Part shown: piece by piece, positions 1 through 11,737 of the stretch
Position numbering within the stretch: position 1 is the first letter of the stretch
Layout: each line of letters begins with the position of its first letter
Origin: Piliocolobus tephrosceles
Lineage: Eukaryota > Chordata > Mammalia > Primates > Cercopithecidae
Assembly (NCBI RefSeq): GCF_002776525.5
Contig: NC_045437.1
Coordinates: forward strand, 135,672,621 to 135,736,620
Direction of reading: 5' to 3'
DNA length: 64,000 bases
The notes under the pieces: model-generated
What the model was told of the DNA's origin: nothing
Databases searched by the model: none
Seen by the model: the letters and a program-made list of their open reading frames with translations, nothing else
Program-made: the position numbers and the translations under genes

Positions 1-155
1 GGAGAACATGGGAAAGAGACACAGAGAAATTGAGAGACAGACAGACCAAGAATCCAACCAATAGAAACAGATACCCACTTGAGAGCATGTTTATTTATCT
101 CAGCGACTTGCTCATAGTAAATGCTCAGTATCTGTTGAGTGGATGGATAATTGTT

Positions 156-1004
156 AATCTAGAACCAGAAATACCATTTGACCCAGCAATCCCATTAATG
201 GTATATACCCAAAGGATTATAAATCATTCTACTATAAAGACACATGCACATGTATGTTTATTTCAGCAATATTCACAATAGCAAAGACTTGGAATCAACC
301 CAAAGTGCCCATCAATGATAGACTGGATAAAGAAAATGTGGCACACTGGCCGGGCACAGTGGCTCACACCTGTAATCCCAGCACTTTGGGAGGCCGAGGC
401 GGGAAGATCACCTGAGGTTGGGAGCTCGAGACCAGCCTGACCAGCATGAAGAAACCCCTCTCTACTAAAAATACAAAAAATTAGCCAGGCATGGTGGCAC
501 ATGCCTGTAATCCCAGCTACTCAGGAGGCTGAGGAAGGAGAATCACTTGAACCTGGGAGGCAGAGGTTGTGGTGAGCCGAGATCATGCCATTACACTCTA
601 GCCTGGGCAACAAGAGCGAAACTCCATCTCAAAAAAAAAAGAAAAGAAAAGAAAACGTGGCACATATATGCCATGGAATACTATGCAGCCACAAAAAAGG
701 ATGAGTTCCTATCCTTTGCAAGGACATGGATGAAGCTGGAAACCATCATTCTCAGAAAACTAACACAGGAACAGAAAACCAAACACCATATGTTTTCACA
801 GTGAGAACACATGGTCACAGAAAGGGGAACATCATACACCAGGACCTGTCAGGGTGCGGGGGCTAGGGGAGGGATAGCATTAGGAGAAATACCTAATGTG
901 GGTACAGCAAAACACCATGGCACGTGTTTACCTATGTAACAAACCTGCACATCCTGCACATGTATCCCAGAACTTAAAGTATAATTTAAAAAACTAAAAA
1001 AAAA
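156..1004 (+). mobile_element. L1 3' end, 5' truncated, with nested Alu
   Basis: ORF2 C-terminal sequence (ATYCCATTTGACCCAGC type and GGATAAAGAAAATGTGGCACA), 3' UTR and A-rich tail. Split by the Alu at 348-650. Reading frames are broken. Confidence 0.92.
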
Positions 1005-1202
1005 GAGTTTTCTTCAAGAAAGGATGTTGAAAAAAAAAAAAAAAGAATGCTCTGTTACTGTCATTTATATGTGCCTGGGTACAATTTCACTATTCAAGAT
1101 GTATGTGTATAATGTTCGATCACATCAGTTCTGGGGGCAGTGGGATGCTTAAAATATCTGAGCAGATGGCTCTTTTCTGGAATATTCTATTGCAATGTAA
1201 AA

Positions 1203-1212
1203 TCTCACACAT

Positions 1213-1251
<39 letters not shown>
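1203..1251. repeat. (CA)n microsatellite
   Basis: About 23 CA units with a CATG interruption at the start. Confidence 0.97.
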
Positions 1252-1254
<3 letters not shown>

Positions 1255-1850
1255 ACCTGACCCCAAGATAGTTTCATAGGCATCCAAACGCCCAAACAGG
1301 GGGGTTACTCACACCAAATCATGTGTATAGAGAGTGTCAGTAGGGGAGAAAGTTAGAATTCAACCCCCACAAAACACAGCTTTCACATCACTGCAGCTAC
1401 CTCTACTTGATTCTTATCAATTTGCTTTGAAAAGCCTGAGACAGGCATTTTTGAGCTCTGAGCTGTGGTGACTGCAGCTCTCCTCAGAAAATTTGATCAG
1501 CAAGCTACTTGCAGAATTCAAAGTCCAAATCCCTAATCATAGGTAACATGTTTTCAAATAATGATACCACCTGGAAAACGTACAGTGCTTCATATTTTCA
1601 AAGTGCCTTTACCCACATGGTCACATTTGACCCCCTCCCAACACTGGCAGCCAGGCAGGGCAGGGAAGGAGAAACCATGAGAGGCAAGGCGATATGCCCA
1701 AGGCTGCATACGTGGGAAATGATGCCCTAGCTGTACACCACCAATGAGTCAGAAATAAAACCCCCACCCTAGGGTCTTTCTGTGATGGGTGGGAAGCCTT
1801 GCATTTGCCTGAGCTGCAAATTTTACATGTCATTACCCTACTAGCTTACT
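1252..1850. other. Intergenic, no gene seen
   Basis: Unique-looking sequence. 1580-1820 weakly resembles MIR (GATATGCCCAAGGCTGCATA). Confidence 0.4.
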
Positions 1851-2150
1851 TGAATATTCACACTCACTCTCTCCTGCCTCGGGGCCTTTTGTCCTCCCTC
1901 TGCCTGGAATACTCATCCCACTCTCACTCCCCGGAATAGCCACTTCTTTCTCATTTTTCACATCTCAGCTCAAATGCCTCCTCAGAGAGATCTTTCCTAA
2001 CATCCTTTCTAGGAGGTAAGCCCCCACTATCACATACGTTGCTTTATAGTCTGCATTGAACTTAGCACTTTCTGAAATTGTTTTGGGTACTCATCAGTAA
2101 TAATTTCTTGTTAATCACCTATTTCCCCACAAGAATAAGAATGAGGACAG
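1850..2150 (+). repeat. L2 fragment, left of LTR
   Basis: L2 3' region in sense: CTCTGCCTGGAATACTC, then CTCAAATGCCTCCTCAGAGAG. It continues beyond the LTR insertion. Confidence 0.8.
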
Positions 2151-2967
2151 TGATAGTAACAGGAGGCAACCGAATGCCAGGCAGATAGGGGCAGGTCACC
2201 AGTGAAACCCCACCTTCAAGCCAAAAAACAGCCTGAAGTCTGAAAGATCAGACTGCTGGTCCCAGATGAAACCCACAAGCCAGAGTGAGAACTTCTGTTC
2301 TTGGTTGCCCACCCTTTCCCTATTGAGTTTTTCTGAATAATGCCTTTTAACCAATCAAAAGTTGCCTTTTCCAATACCATCTACGGCCTGCCCCCGCTAT
2401 TCTGAGCCCATAAAAGCCCCAGACTCAGCCATACTGGGGGAGACTTTCCCACATTCAGTTAGGGGAACATCTCCTCTCCACAGAAAGCTGTTTCATCACT
2501 CAATAAAACTCCCTGCCTTGCTCACTCTTTGATTGTCAGCATATCCTCATTCTTCTTGGATGCTGGACAAGAGCTTGGGACCCACTGAGAATGGGTACCC
2601 AAAAAGGCTATCACACTGGCCTTTTGCCCTTGCCAGCAGAGGGCAGCCATTCCACATGATGGGGCCAGGGGCTCACTGAGCTGCTAACATGCCACCATCC
2701 ATCAGGCTGTGTATGGCGGAACTAAAAGAGCTAATTAGCACCCTAACACTCCCTCTGGGGCTTCAGTATCATGGGCTCCTTGCACCTGGTCTGGCCATGG
2801 GCCCCACACAGAGCTTGCTCCTGTGTCATGCTCAGAGTGGCCGGCCAGATCCCACACTGGCTCACTCACGTGCTCCCTCCCGGAAGGGGCTGAGTGCAGC
2901 AGGCCAAGTAGACAGGGCACCGCTGCTGCAAGTCCAGCAAAGGGGCCGAGAGAAAAATCCTCTGTCA
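2151..2967 (+). mobile_element. Solo LTR of an ERV1-type endogenous retrovirus
   Basis: 817 bp beginning TGATAG and ending GTCA, with 4-bp flanks ACAG (2147-2150) and ACAC (2968-2971). Removing it rejoins an L2 tail. It contains CCAATC at 2351-2356, a TATA-like CATAAAAG at 2409-2416 and AATAAA at 2502-2507, the usual U3-R-U5 order. No internal viral genes lie on either side, so it is a recombined single LTR. The subfamily was not assigned. Confidence 0.8.
2351..2416 (+). promoter_or_regulatory. LTR promoter motifs (CCAAT and TATA-like boxes)
   Basis: CCAATC at 2351-2356 and CATAAAAG at 2409-2416, spaced about 55 bp, with the AATAAA signal about 90 bp downstream. This is a typical retroviral U3/R arrangement. 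Whether it is active is unknown. Confidence 0.5.
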
Positions 2968-2971
2968 ACAC

Positions 2972-3075
2972 GAACCTGGCCCAGCTTGTTCACTATTATA
3001 TCTTGAGTGCCCAGAACAATGCCTGGTACATAGTAGGTGCCCCAAAATATTTTGAGGGTAACTAAACTATTTTAT
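2972..3075 (+). repeat. L2 3' end, right of LTR
   Basis: Contains CCCAGAACAATGCCTGGTAC followed by ATAGTAGGTGCC, the typical L2 terminus. It completes the fragment at 1850-2150. Confidence 0.8.
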
Positions 3076-3084
3076 TAATATTCA

Positions 3085-3260
3085 TTAACAACTTGTAAAG
3101 CAAACAGGACAGTGTTATTATTCCCACTTTACAGATGAGGAAATGGAGTCCCAGAGAGATTAAGTGACTTATTCAAGTGCATACAACTAGAAAGTGACAG
3201 AGTTGGGAAAAGAACCCAGGTCTTTGACATCAAGCCCAATGCTATCTCCACTATATAGTT
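3085..3260 (+). repeat. MIR
   Basis: The MIR core TTTACAGATGAGGAAATGGAG is followed by a degenerate AAGTGACTTATTCAAG segment. Confidence 0.85.
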
Positions 3261-3329
3261 TTTTAATACAAAATTTGGAAAATGAGAAATTATTATTAAT
3301 CAAGAATTGTTTTATATACCATTCATTCA

Positions 3330-3500
3330 CTCAACAAAAAATTTTGAGCATTTACTAAGTCCAAGAAAGTCCATTAAACACTATGGGAGATAAAAGGATA
3401 TAGACAAGATACACTTTCTGCTTTCAAGGAGCTTATCACCTTCTAAGGGAGTTAAAATAAGGACACAAATATCCGTAAAATAAAACAGGAAGTTTTAAGT
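3330..3500 (+). repeat. Ancient interspersed repeat, part 1 (family not assigned)
   Basis: Pattern CATTCATTCACTCAAC, then TGAGCATTTACTAAGT, then CTTTCAAGGAGCTTATCACC. The probable continuation is at 4620-4960, after the LTR insertion. Related copies are at 42745-43255 and 44960-45075. Confidence 0.6.
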
Positions 3501-3751
3501 GCTGTTATGGATTGAATTGTGTCCTCCCATCAAAATTTATATATCAAAATCCTAACATGCAGTTCCTCAGACTGTAATCTTATCTGGAGACAAGGTCTTT
3601 AGAGAGGTATTCAGGGATACACAAGGTCATATGGGTGGGCCTTAATCCATGTGCCTGTATTTAGTATAGGATATCAAATAGTAAATTAAAATGAGGCATC
3701 TAGGATGGGACCCTAATGCAATATGACTGGTATCTCTATAAGAGGAAGAAA

Positions 3752-3872
3752 GGCCGGTTGCAGTGGCTTATGCCTGTAATCCCAGAATTCTGGGAGGTCA
3801 AGGCAAGAGGATTACTTGAGCCCAGGTGTTCAAGACCAGCAACACCACAGGGAGACTCCCATCTCTTTGGGT

Positions 3873-3908
<36 letters not shown>

Positions 3909-4427
3909 GTTGTTTGTGTTTTGGTTTTTTGTTTCTTTTGTTTTTGTTTTTTTTTTTTTGAGATAGAGTCTCACTCTTTCACCCAGGCTGGAGTACAATG
4001 GTGCGATCTCAGCTCACTGCAACCTCTGCCTTCTGGGTTCAAGCGATTCTCCTGCCTCAGTCTCCTGAGTAGCTGGGATTACAGGTGCCCGCCACCATGC
4101 CCAGCTAATTTATGTATTTTTAGTAGAGGTGGGGTTTCACCATGTTGGTCAGGCTGGTCTCGAACTCCTGACCTCAAATGACCCACCCACCTCAGCCTCC
4201 CAAAGTGCTGGGATTACAGGCGTGAGCCACTGTGCCTGGCCCCATCTCTTTAAAACAAGAGGGAAAAAAAGTCAAGCATAGTGGCATGCATCTGTTGTCC
4301 CAGCTACTTGGGAAGCTGAGGTGGGAGGATTGCTTGAGCCCAGGAGATTGAGCCTGCAGTGAGCCATAATTGTGCCACTGCACTCCAGCCTGGGCCACAG
4401 AGTGAGACTTTGTCTCAAAAAAAAAAA
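3752..4427 (+). mobile_element. Alu (outer) split by a reverse Alu
   Basis: The forward Alu resumes after the inner element: 3752-3868 and 4252-4427, with an old divergent sequence and A tail. Confidence 0.9.
3869..4240 (-). mobile_element. Alu inserted inside Alu, GTT-rich tail
   Basis: Perfect 11-bp TSD CCCATCTCTTT at 3858-3868 and 4241-4251. The poly(A) tail (minus strand) has become a GTT/GTTT microsatellite at 3869-3950. Confidence 0.95.
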
Positions 4428-4619
4428 GGCCATGAGAGGACCTGGTAAGCAGGTACCTGTCTACAAATCAAGGAGAGATGCCTCAGGAAAACTAAGCCTG
4501 CTGATACCTTGATCTTACACTTCTAGCCTCCAGAACTGTGAAAAAAATTAATTAATTTATATTGTTTAAGCAACCCAGTTTATGGTATTTTGTTATGAAA
4601 GCCCTGGCGAACTAATACA

Positions 4620-4960
4620 AGTACCTTAATGAAAATGGAGAAAAAGTTCAGAAGCCAGTAAAAACCTCCAACTAAAAAATCATCTGAGAAGCTTCTTGGA
4701 GGAGACGGCATTTGATGTAGACATTAGAGGGCAAATCAAATTTCTACATATGGAGATGGCGGGTGCTGGAAGCCACCCTGAAAATGCCTGTCAAGGTTAG
4801 TGTAAAGAGCAGCATTTTTCTTCTGTTGGTCTGGGGAACCTTCGAAGGATTTTGCACAGGAGCATGGTAAGAGCACAACCAAAAATGAGGCATCTTGTAT
4901 AAAATAGGATGGAAAGAGAAGAGGAGGAAAACTTGAAGGAGAGTTGGGCGATTCCATCAG
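4620..4960 (+). repeat. Ancient interspersed repeat, part 2
   Basis: Includes AAGCTTCTTGGAGGAGACGG and GCATTTGATGTAGACATTAG, the usual downstream section of the repeat begun at 3330. Confidence 0.5.
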
Positions 4961-5008
4961 GAACTCAGGCAAGAAGTGCTGAGGACCTGAAATAGGGAAT
5001 TAAATGTT

Positions 5009-5298
5009 TGTTTTTGAGATGGAGTCTCTCTCTGTTGCCAGGCTGGAGTGCAGTGGCGCAATCTCAGCTCACTGCAACCTCCGCCTCCCGGGTTCATGCC
5101 ATTCTCCCACCTCAGCCTCCTGAGTAGCTAGGATTACAGGCGCCCGCCACCATGCCTGGCTAATTTTGTTTTTGTATTTTTAGTAGAGACGGGGTTTCAC
5201 TATGTTAGCCAGGATGGTCTCGATCTCCTGACCTCCTGATCCACCCACTTCAGCCTCCCAAAGTGCTGGGATTACAGTTGTGGGTCACCACGCCCAGC
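5009..5298 (-). mobile_element. Alu
   Basis: Long TSD starting TGAAATAGGG at 4988-5008 and 5299-5319, with one mismatch in 21. Confidence 0.95.
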
Positions 5299-5514
5299 TG
5301 AAATAGGGCATTAAATGTTATAGTGGACGCGTCCAGTTCTTGCCTATGCAAGGTTCCATTTCTTCTATTTTTGAAACTGCTCCTCAATTTTCCTTTAGAG
5401 GACGAGCTTTCCCTCTCTCACAACTCTGGTTATTTGAGTGAGCATGACACATGGGGTGGCCATGTGCCCTCGGCCCAGCCAATTGCCTTCATCCATTCTC
5501 CTGGCAACAGCGGT

Positions 5515-5870
5515 GTGTCAGGCTGCTCAGGCTGCCTGCTGTAACAGAGAATCGCAGACTGGGTGACTTCACACAGCAGAGATTTCTGTTCTCACAGTTC
5601 CAGAGACTAGAAATATGAAATCAAAGTGTCGTCAGGGCCATGCTCCCTCACAAGCGTCAAGGGAGGATCCTTCCTTGCTTCTTCCAGCTTCTGGTAGCCC
5701 CAGGTGTTCCATGGCTGCTGGCAGCATCATTCCAATCTCTGCCTCTGTCTTCACACAGCCATCTTCTCTCTGTGTCTCTGTGTCTTCATGTGGCATTCTC
5801 CCCTCTGTGCCTTTCTTCTTTCTAATAAAGACACTACTCACATTGGATTAAGGTGCCATCCTAATCCATG
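5515..5870 (-). mobile_element. MaLR-type LTR fragment, reverse
   Basis: Begins with CTGTAACAGAGAATCGCAGA and GACTGGGTGACTTC, and ends TTGGATTAAGGTGCCATCC. It is the reverse of the family seen at 3503. Both termini are missing. Confidence 0.65.
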
Positions 5871-6462
5871 TAGGCTCACATCTACAACCCCAGCCAGCAT
5901 TCTGGGAGGCCGAGCAGAGCGGATCACTTGAGCCCAGGGATTTGAGAACAACCTGGCCAATGTGGCGAAACGCCATCTCTATAAAAAATACAAAAATTAG
6001 GCTGGGTGCATTGGCTCATGCCTGTAATCCCAGCACTTTGGGAAGCTGAGACAGGTGAATCACGGTCAGGAGATTGAGGCCATCCTGGCTAACATGGTGA
6101 AACCCTGTCTCTACTAAAAATACAAAAAATTAGCCGGGCATGGTGGCGGGCACCTGTGGTGCCAGCTACTCCGGTGGCTGAGGCAGGAGAATGGCGTGAA
6201 CCTGGGAGCAGAGCTTGCAGTGAGCCAAGATCGTGCCACTGCACTCCAGCCTGGGTGACAGAGTGAGACTCCATCTCACACACACACAAAAAAAAAATAC
6301 AAAAATCAGCCGAGTGTGATGGCACGTGCCTCATGCTACTCAGGAGACTGAGGTGGGAGGATAGGCTGAGCTCAGGGAGGTCGAGGCTGCAGTGAGCCGT
6401 GATTGCACCATTGCCCTCCAGCTGGGGTGACAGAATGAGACATCATCTAAAACATAAAAAAC
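5871..6462 (+). mobile_element. Old Alu split by a younger Alu
   Basis: Two halves (5871-5998 and 6301-6462) of one diverged, 5'-truncated Alu surround the element at 6000-6296. Confidence 0.85.
6000..6296 (+). mobile_element. Alu nested in Alu
   Basis: Full length. Flanks ATACAAAAATTAG and ATACAAAAATCAG act as TSD. The tail has a CA stretch. Confidence 0.93.
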
Positions 6463-6463
6463 A

Positions 6464-6777
6464 GCCAGGCACGATGGCTCACATCTGTAATCCTAGCACT
6501 TTGGAAGACTGAAGCGGGCAGATCACCTGAGGTCAGGAGTTTGAGACTAGCCTGGCCAACATGGGGAAACTCCATCTCTACTAAAAATATGAAAAATAGC
6601 CAGGTGTGGTGGGGGGCCTGTAATCACAGCTACTCGGGAGGCTGAGGCAGGAGAATCGCTTGAACCCAGGAGGCAGAGGTTGCAGTGAACCGAGATTGCA
6701 CCACTGCACTCCAGCCTGGGCAACAGAGCAAGACTCTGTCTCTAAAAATATAAAAATAAAAATAAAAATAAAAAAAT
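6464..6777 (+). mobile_element. Alu with AAAAT tail
   Basis: Directly follows the nested pair. The tail is an AAAATA repeat at 6744-6777. Confidence 0.94.
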
Positions 6778-6891
6778 GTGAGGGGATACCTAGAGAGCTG
6801 GTTGCCTTAGCTAGATCACCTCTTCTGCCTTGAAGCTGATATGGAATTCATGCCCCTGGGGACCACATTATTTCCTAAATAGAAACTGGGG

Positions 6892-7171
6892 GGAACACCT
6901 GTAATCCCAGCATTTTGGGAGGCCAAGACGAGCAGATCACTAGAGACCAAGAGTTTGAGACCAGCCTGGCCAATATGGTGAAACCCCATCTCTACTAAAA
7001 ATACAAAAAAATAGCCAGGCGTGGTGGCACACGCCTGTAATCCCAGTTACTTGGGTGGCTGAGGCATGAGAATCACTTGAACCTGGGAGGCGGAGGTTGC
7101 AGTGAGCCAAGGTTGTGCCACCACACTCTAGCCTGGCTGACAGAGCGAGACTTTAACTCAAAACAAGGAAA
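6892..7171 (+). mobile_element. 5'-truncated Alu
   Basis: Lacks the GGCCGGGCGCGG start. TSD AGAAACTGGGG at 6881-6891 and 7172-7182, so truncation happened at insertion. Confidence 0.94.
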
Positions 7172-7424
7172 AGAAACTGGGGATATGAATGTCCCTGACA
7201 CACACAACTTACTATGTATAACTGAGCTTTATTCTTAAACTCTCTGAAGCCTGCCCATGTTCCCCAGGTTAAGAATTTCTGGTCTAATTCAATCACCTTA
7301 TTTTAGAAATAGAACTCTGGAGACCAGAAAGTGTTATGAATGCCCAAAGGCACACAGTGCCCTGACTGTCATTGTGCTGCTTTTTTCCCCAAAACTCTTC
7401 CACTCACATGCAAAAGTAATCAGA

Positions 7425-8997
7425 CTGCCCAAAGTAATTTATAGATTCAATGCTATCCCCATTAAGCTACCACTGACTTTCTTCACAGAATTAGAAAAAA
7501 ACGACTTTAAATATCATATGGAACAAAAAAAGAGCCCATATAGCCAAGACAATGCTAAGCAAAAAGAACAAAGCTGAAGGCATTATGCTACCTGACTTCA
7601 AACTACACTACAAGTCTACAGTAACAAAAACAGCATGGTACTGGTACCAAAACAGATACATAGACCAATGGAACAGAGCAGAGGCCTCAGAAATAATGTC
7701 ACACATCTACAACCATCTGATCTTTGACAAACTTGACAAAAACAAGCAACAGGGAAAGGATTCCCTATTTAATAAATGGTGTTGGGAAAACTGCTAGCCA
7801 TATGCAGAAAACTGAAACTGGACCCCTTCCTTACGCCTTATACGAAAATTAACTCAAGATGGATTAAAGACTTAAACATAAGACCTAAAACCATAAAAAC
7901 CCTAGAAGAAAACCTAGGCAATAACATTCAGGACATAGGCATGGGCAAAGACTTCATGACTAAAACACCAAAAGCAATGACAACAAAAGCCAAAATTGAC
8001 AGATGGGATCTAATTAAACTAAAGGGCTTCTGCACAGCAAAAGAAACTACCATCAGAGTGAACAGGCAACCTACAGAATAGGAGAAAATTTTTGCCATCT
8101 ATCTATCTGACAAAGGGATAATATCCATAATCTACAGGGAACTTAAACAAATTTACAAGAAAAAAACAACCCCATCAAAAAGTGAGCAAAGGATATGAAC
8201 AGACACTTCTCAAAAGAAGATATGTATGCGGCCAACAAACATATGAAAAAAAGCTCATCATCACTGGTGATTTGAGAAATGCAAATCAAAACCACAATGA
8301 GATACCATCTCACACCAATTAGAATAGCAATCATTAAAAAGTCAGAAAACAGACTCTGGAGAGGATGTGGCGAAACAGGAACGCTTTTACACTGTTGGTG
8401 GGAGTATAAATTAGTTCAACCATTGTGGAAGACAGTGTGGCAATTCCTCAAGGATCTAGAACCAGAAATACTATTTGACCCAGCCATCCCACTACTGAAT
8501 ACATACCCAAAGGATTATAGATCATGCTGCTATAAAGACACATGCACACATAATGTTTATTGCAGCACTATTCACAATAGCAAAGACTTGGAACCAACCC
8601 AAATGCCCATTAATAACAGACTGGATAAAGAAAATGTGGCACATATACACTGTGGAATACTAGGCAGCCATAAAAAAGGATGAGTTCATGTCCTTTACAG
8701 GGACATGGATGAAGTTGGAAACATCATTCTCAGCAAACTAACACAGGAACAGAAAACCAAACACCACATGTTCTCACTCATAAGTGGGAGTTGAACAACG
8801 AGAACACATGGACACAGGGAAGGGAATATCATACACTGAGGCCTGTCAGGGGGTCGGGGGGCTAAGGGAGGGATAGCATTAGGAGAAATACCTAATGTAG
8901 ATGACAGGTTGATAGGTACAGCAAACCATCATGGCACGTGTAACAAACCTGCACATCCTGCACATGTATCCCAGAACTTAAAGTATAATAATTAAAA
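7425..8997 (+). mobile_element. L1PA-like ORF2 and 3' UTR, 5' truncated
   Basis: The last part of ORF2 (C-terminal region, for example WRGCGETGTLLHCWWEYKLV at about 8363-8420) and the 3' UTR with poly(A). Frameshifts and stops break ORF2 into short pieces. Candidate TSD: AAAGTAATCAGA (7413-7424) and AAAGTAAATCAGA (8998-9010). Confidence 0.93.
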
Positions 8998-9010
8998 AAA
9001 GTAAATCAGA

Positions 9011-10005
9011 GATGAATAAATAATAAGTGGGACACTTAACAAATCCCTTAGCTCCCTAAGGACCCAGGACAGATGGGTTCTAATGAAGAGACAGGGAGGA
9101 ACTCTGTCCAGGAGTTGAAAGGGCCCAGGGTGGGAGAGGTGCTGCCTTGAGTTGCTGCCAGCTAGAGACCTCCCATCTGAGACAGCATGAAAGGAAACGA
9201 TAAAAACAAGGAGGGAGGAGGAATGATTATGTTATTCATGCCTGTATCTTGAAGATAATCATTGTAATTTCCTTACTAAAAACGCTGCTTACTCAGAGGA
9301 AGCAACCATATTCTAATAAGCCCTTGTTTATGTAACTTGCAGTAATTGGATTGGAATGTGAATTATTAAACTGTATGTGGGGTGGCACTTCTTGCCGGTG
9401 TTTAATGATTATGTTCAAATGTGTGTGGGGCTGGCCTGTCGGCTGGGAAGGTAATACTCCCAGAAAGAAAATTGTTTAATTCTGGGTCACAGCTAGGGTG
9501 TCTTTCACAGACTTCTGAAATAGCTGGACTGAAGAGGCCCTTACAAATCACATAATTGAACAGCCTCATTTTAGAGATGAGGAGATAGAGATCCAGAGTG
9601 GGAAGGGGCTTGCTGAAGGCCGTGCAGTGACCACACTGATGACCAATTGCTCCTCTATCTGTTTTCTCATAGTATTCATGCATCCCTCATGGCAGAATCC
9701 ATGGCTTGGCTTTCTCAACTGCCATTCCGTCTTCCTTGCACCTGGAGAGATTGGAAACCTAATCCATTTTTCTCAAAGTTAAGATTCCAGTTGCAAGATA
9801 AGTTCCACCTATTGCATGAGATTTTTCTGCAGCTGTAGATATTGACAGACAAGGTGGTGGAGATGTAACTGTTAAGAGGCGGAGGTGGCTGAAGTTTTCA
9901 GCTACACGAGTCAGTGAATTTTCTTCATTGTTTAAGCAGCTTTGAGCAGGGCTTTCTGTAACTGGAAACTAAGAGTAACTTAAATGATACTTGTTTAAAT
10001 GTGTT
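9011..10005. other. Intergenic, mostly unique
   Basis: No gene is visible. 9540-9640 resembles MIR (TTTTAGAGATGAGGAGATAG). The rest is unassigned. Confidence 0.45.
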
Positions 10006-10019
10006 AAGTTCTCAGGAAG

Positions 10020-10318
10020 GGGGCAGGCGCAGTGGCTCATGCCTGTAATCCCAGCACTTTGGAAGGCCAAGCCAGGTGGATCATCTGAGGTCAGGAGTTT
10101 GAGACCAGCCTGGACAACATGGTAAAACCCTATCTCTACTAAAAATACAGCAAATTAGCTGGACGTGGTGGTGTAATTCCCTGTAATTCCAACTACTTGG
10201 AAGGCTGAGGCAGGAGAATTGCTTGAACCCGGGAGGCGGAAGTTGCAGTGAGCTGAGATGGCGCTGCTGCCCTCTAGTCTGGGTGACAGAGTGAGACTCT
10301 GTCTCAGGAAAAAAAAAA
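10020..10318 (+). mobile_element. Alu
   Basis: Perfect 14-bp TSD AAGTTCTCAGGAAG at 10006-10019 and 10319-10332. Confidence 0.96.
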
Positions 10319-10383
10319 AAGTTCTCAGGAAGTAAGTCATAGTTTCCAGGAGATCCTTGAAGGGGATCTGTCACTCTCCCTCA

Positions 10384-10412
10384 CAAAAAAAAAAATAATA
10401 ATAATAATAATA
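10384..10412. repeat. A-run and (ATA)n
   Basis: A-run followed by about eight ATA units immediately before a reverse Alu. Confidence 0.9.
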
Positions 10413-10420
10413 TAATTCTT

Positions 10421-10720
10421 TTTTTTCTTTTTCTTTTTTTGAGACAGAGTCTCGCCCTGTCACCAGGGTGGAGTGCAGTGGTACGATCTCGGCTCATTGC
10501 AATCTCCACCTCCCAGGTTCAAGCGATTCTCCTGCCTCAGCCTCCCAAGAAGTTGGGACTACAGGCGCCCACCACCACGCTCAGCTAATTTTTGTATTTT
10601 CAGTAGAGACAGGGTTTCTCCACGTTGGCCAGGATGGTCTTGATCTCCTGACATCGTGATCCGCCCACCTCGGCCTCCCAAAGTGCTGGGATTACTGGCG
10701 TGAGCTACCGCGCCCAGTCT
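10421..10720 (-). mobile_element. Alu
   Basis: TSD TAATTCTT at 10413-10420 and 10721-10728. Confidence 0.95.
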
Positions 10721-10834
10721 TAATTCTTAAACTAGGACAATCTCTAAGGTCCCTTGCAGCATTAGCATTCTGTAATCTTATGAATCTATAAAATTCTAAA
10801 GTGTTGATTTGACTGATAATGAGTAACCCTTGCC

Positions 10835-11230
10835 GTTATAAAAAAGTTTTATTTTTTTAATAAAGTTGGGTTTTTCCATTGCAAAAGAAATACATGCTCA
10901 TTATAGAAAATTTGTAAGCTATAGGAAAAAACTAACCAAAAAGGCAACCACTATGAATATTTTGGAAACTTCCTCCCAAATTGTTCATTTTTCTATGTAT
11001 AATCTTAGTGAGGTTTTAATATAGCCAAGTTCATACTATATGTGCAATTCTATATCATACTTTTCTCATTTGACATTATAACATAATGCCACATAACTCC
11101 CACATTATTATAAGCCCTTTGCAAACAGCGTTTTTAAATGGCTTCTTATTCCATTGAATGGATATTCTATAATTTACTTTATTCCCCTAATGTTGGGCAA
11201 AATTAGGCTGTTTCCAGGTTTTGTGTTTAT
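10835..11230. repeat. Old LINE-like fragment
   Basis: Phrases such as ATACATGCTCATTATAGAAA and TTCTTATTCCATTGAATGGA fit an old L1M-type repeat. The exact family and direction were not resolved. A shorter related piece is at 32690-32830. Confidence 0.45.
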
Positions 11231-11737
11231 TTGTTTGCTGTTCTATTTCCTTTGTAACAAAGGACTTATTACTGAATGTAAAGGGAAGGGTCACCAGCAG
11301 TAGAGTGACGTTCCCCATGTCTGACCATGTGGGGACAGAAGTAGGACAGCTATCCCATTGTCTAGGAAGCCCCGCCTTGTCATGGAGACCACTCGGACAG
11401 GCCTATGGCTAAACAATGCGAAGAGGCATCTCTCTGTCTCTCTCATGACTTTCCTTCTCATTTGGAAGATGGTCCCCTAAGGCCTTCCTGGCTTCTCTCC
11501 TAGAGTAGAGTGCCTGCCCTGTTTGGTGGGCTTAGGAACGCGCCCTATTGCAAAGGGCTAGCATGCCCTCTGTTCCTTCACACTGTGAGTGTATCAGGGA
11601 CAGAGCCCAATTGGGGCAGCTGTCCAGTGATCCAGCCTTGTCTATGGTGGGGTGAGAAGTCTCATTCGGGGGTTCAGCAATATGAAATCCCATTTATCTC
11701 CAAAATCAGTTATATCTCCCCAGGCTTCTGTCTTATT
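11231..11737. other. Intergenic, no feature recognised
   Basis: Unique-looking sequence just beyond the 3' end of the COX7A2L retrocopy. Short open frames show no family resemblance. Confidence 0.4.

Larger units (their letters stand above)
3503..4619 (+). mobile_element. MaLR-type LTR with nested Alus
   Basis: Starts TGTTATGGATTGAATTGTG and ends GAACTAATACA. Flanks AGTGC (3498-3502) and AGTAC (4620-4624) match a 5-bp TSD at four of five. The internal hallmark CCTCCAGAACTGTGA is near 4529. Interrupted by Alu sequence at 3752-4427. Confidence 0.75.

Noticed and set aside
1203..1251. Regular repeats as a CRISPR array
   Set aside because: A plain CA microsatellite. No spacer structure, and the genome is vertebrate.
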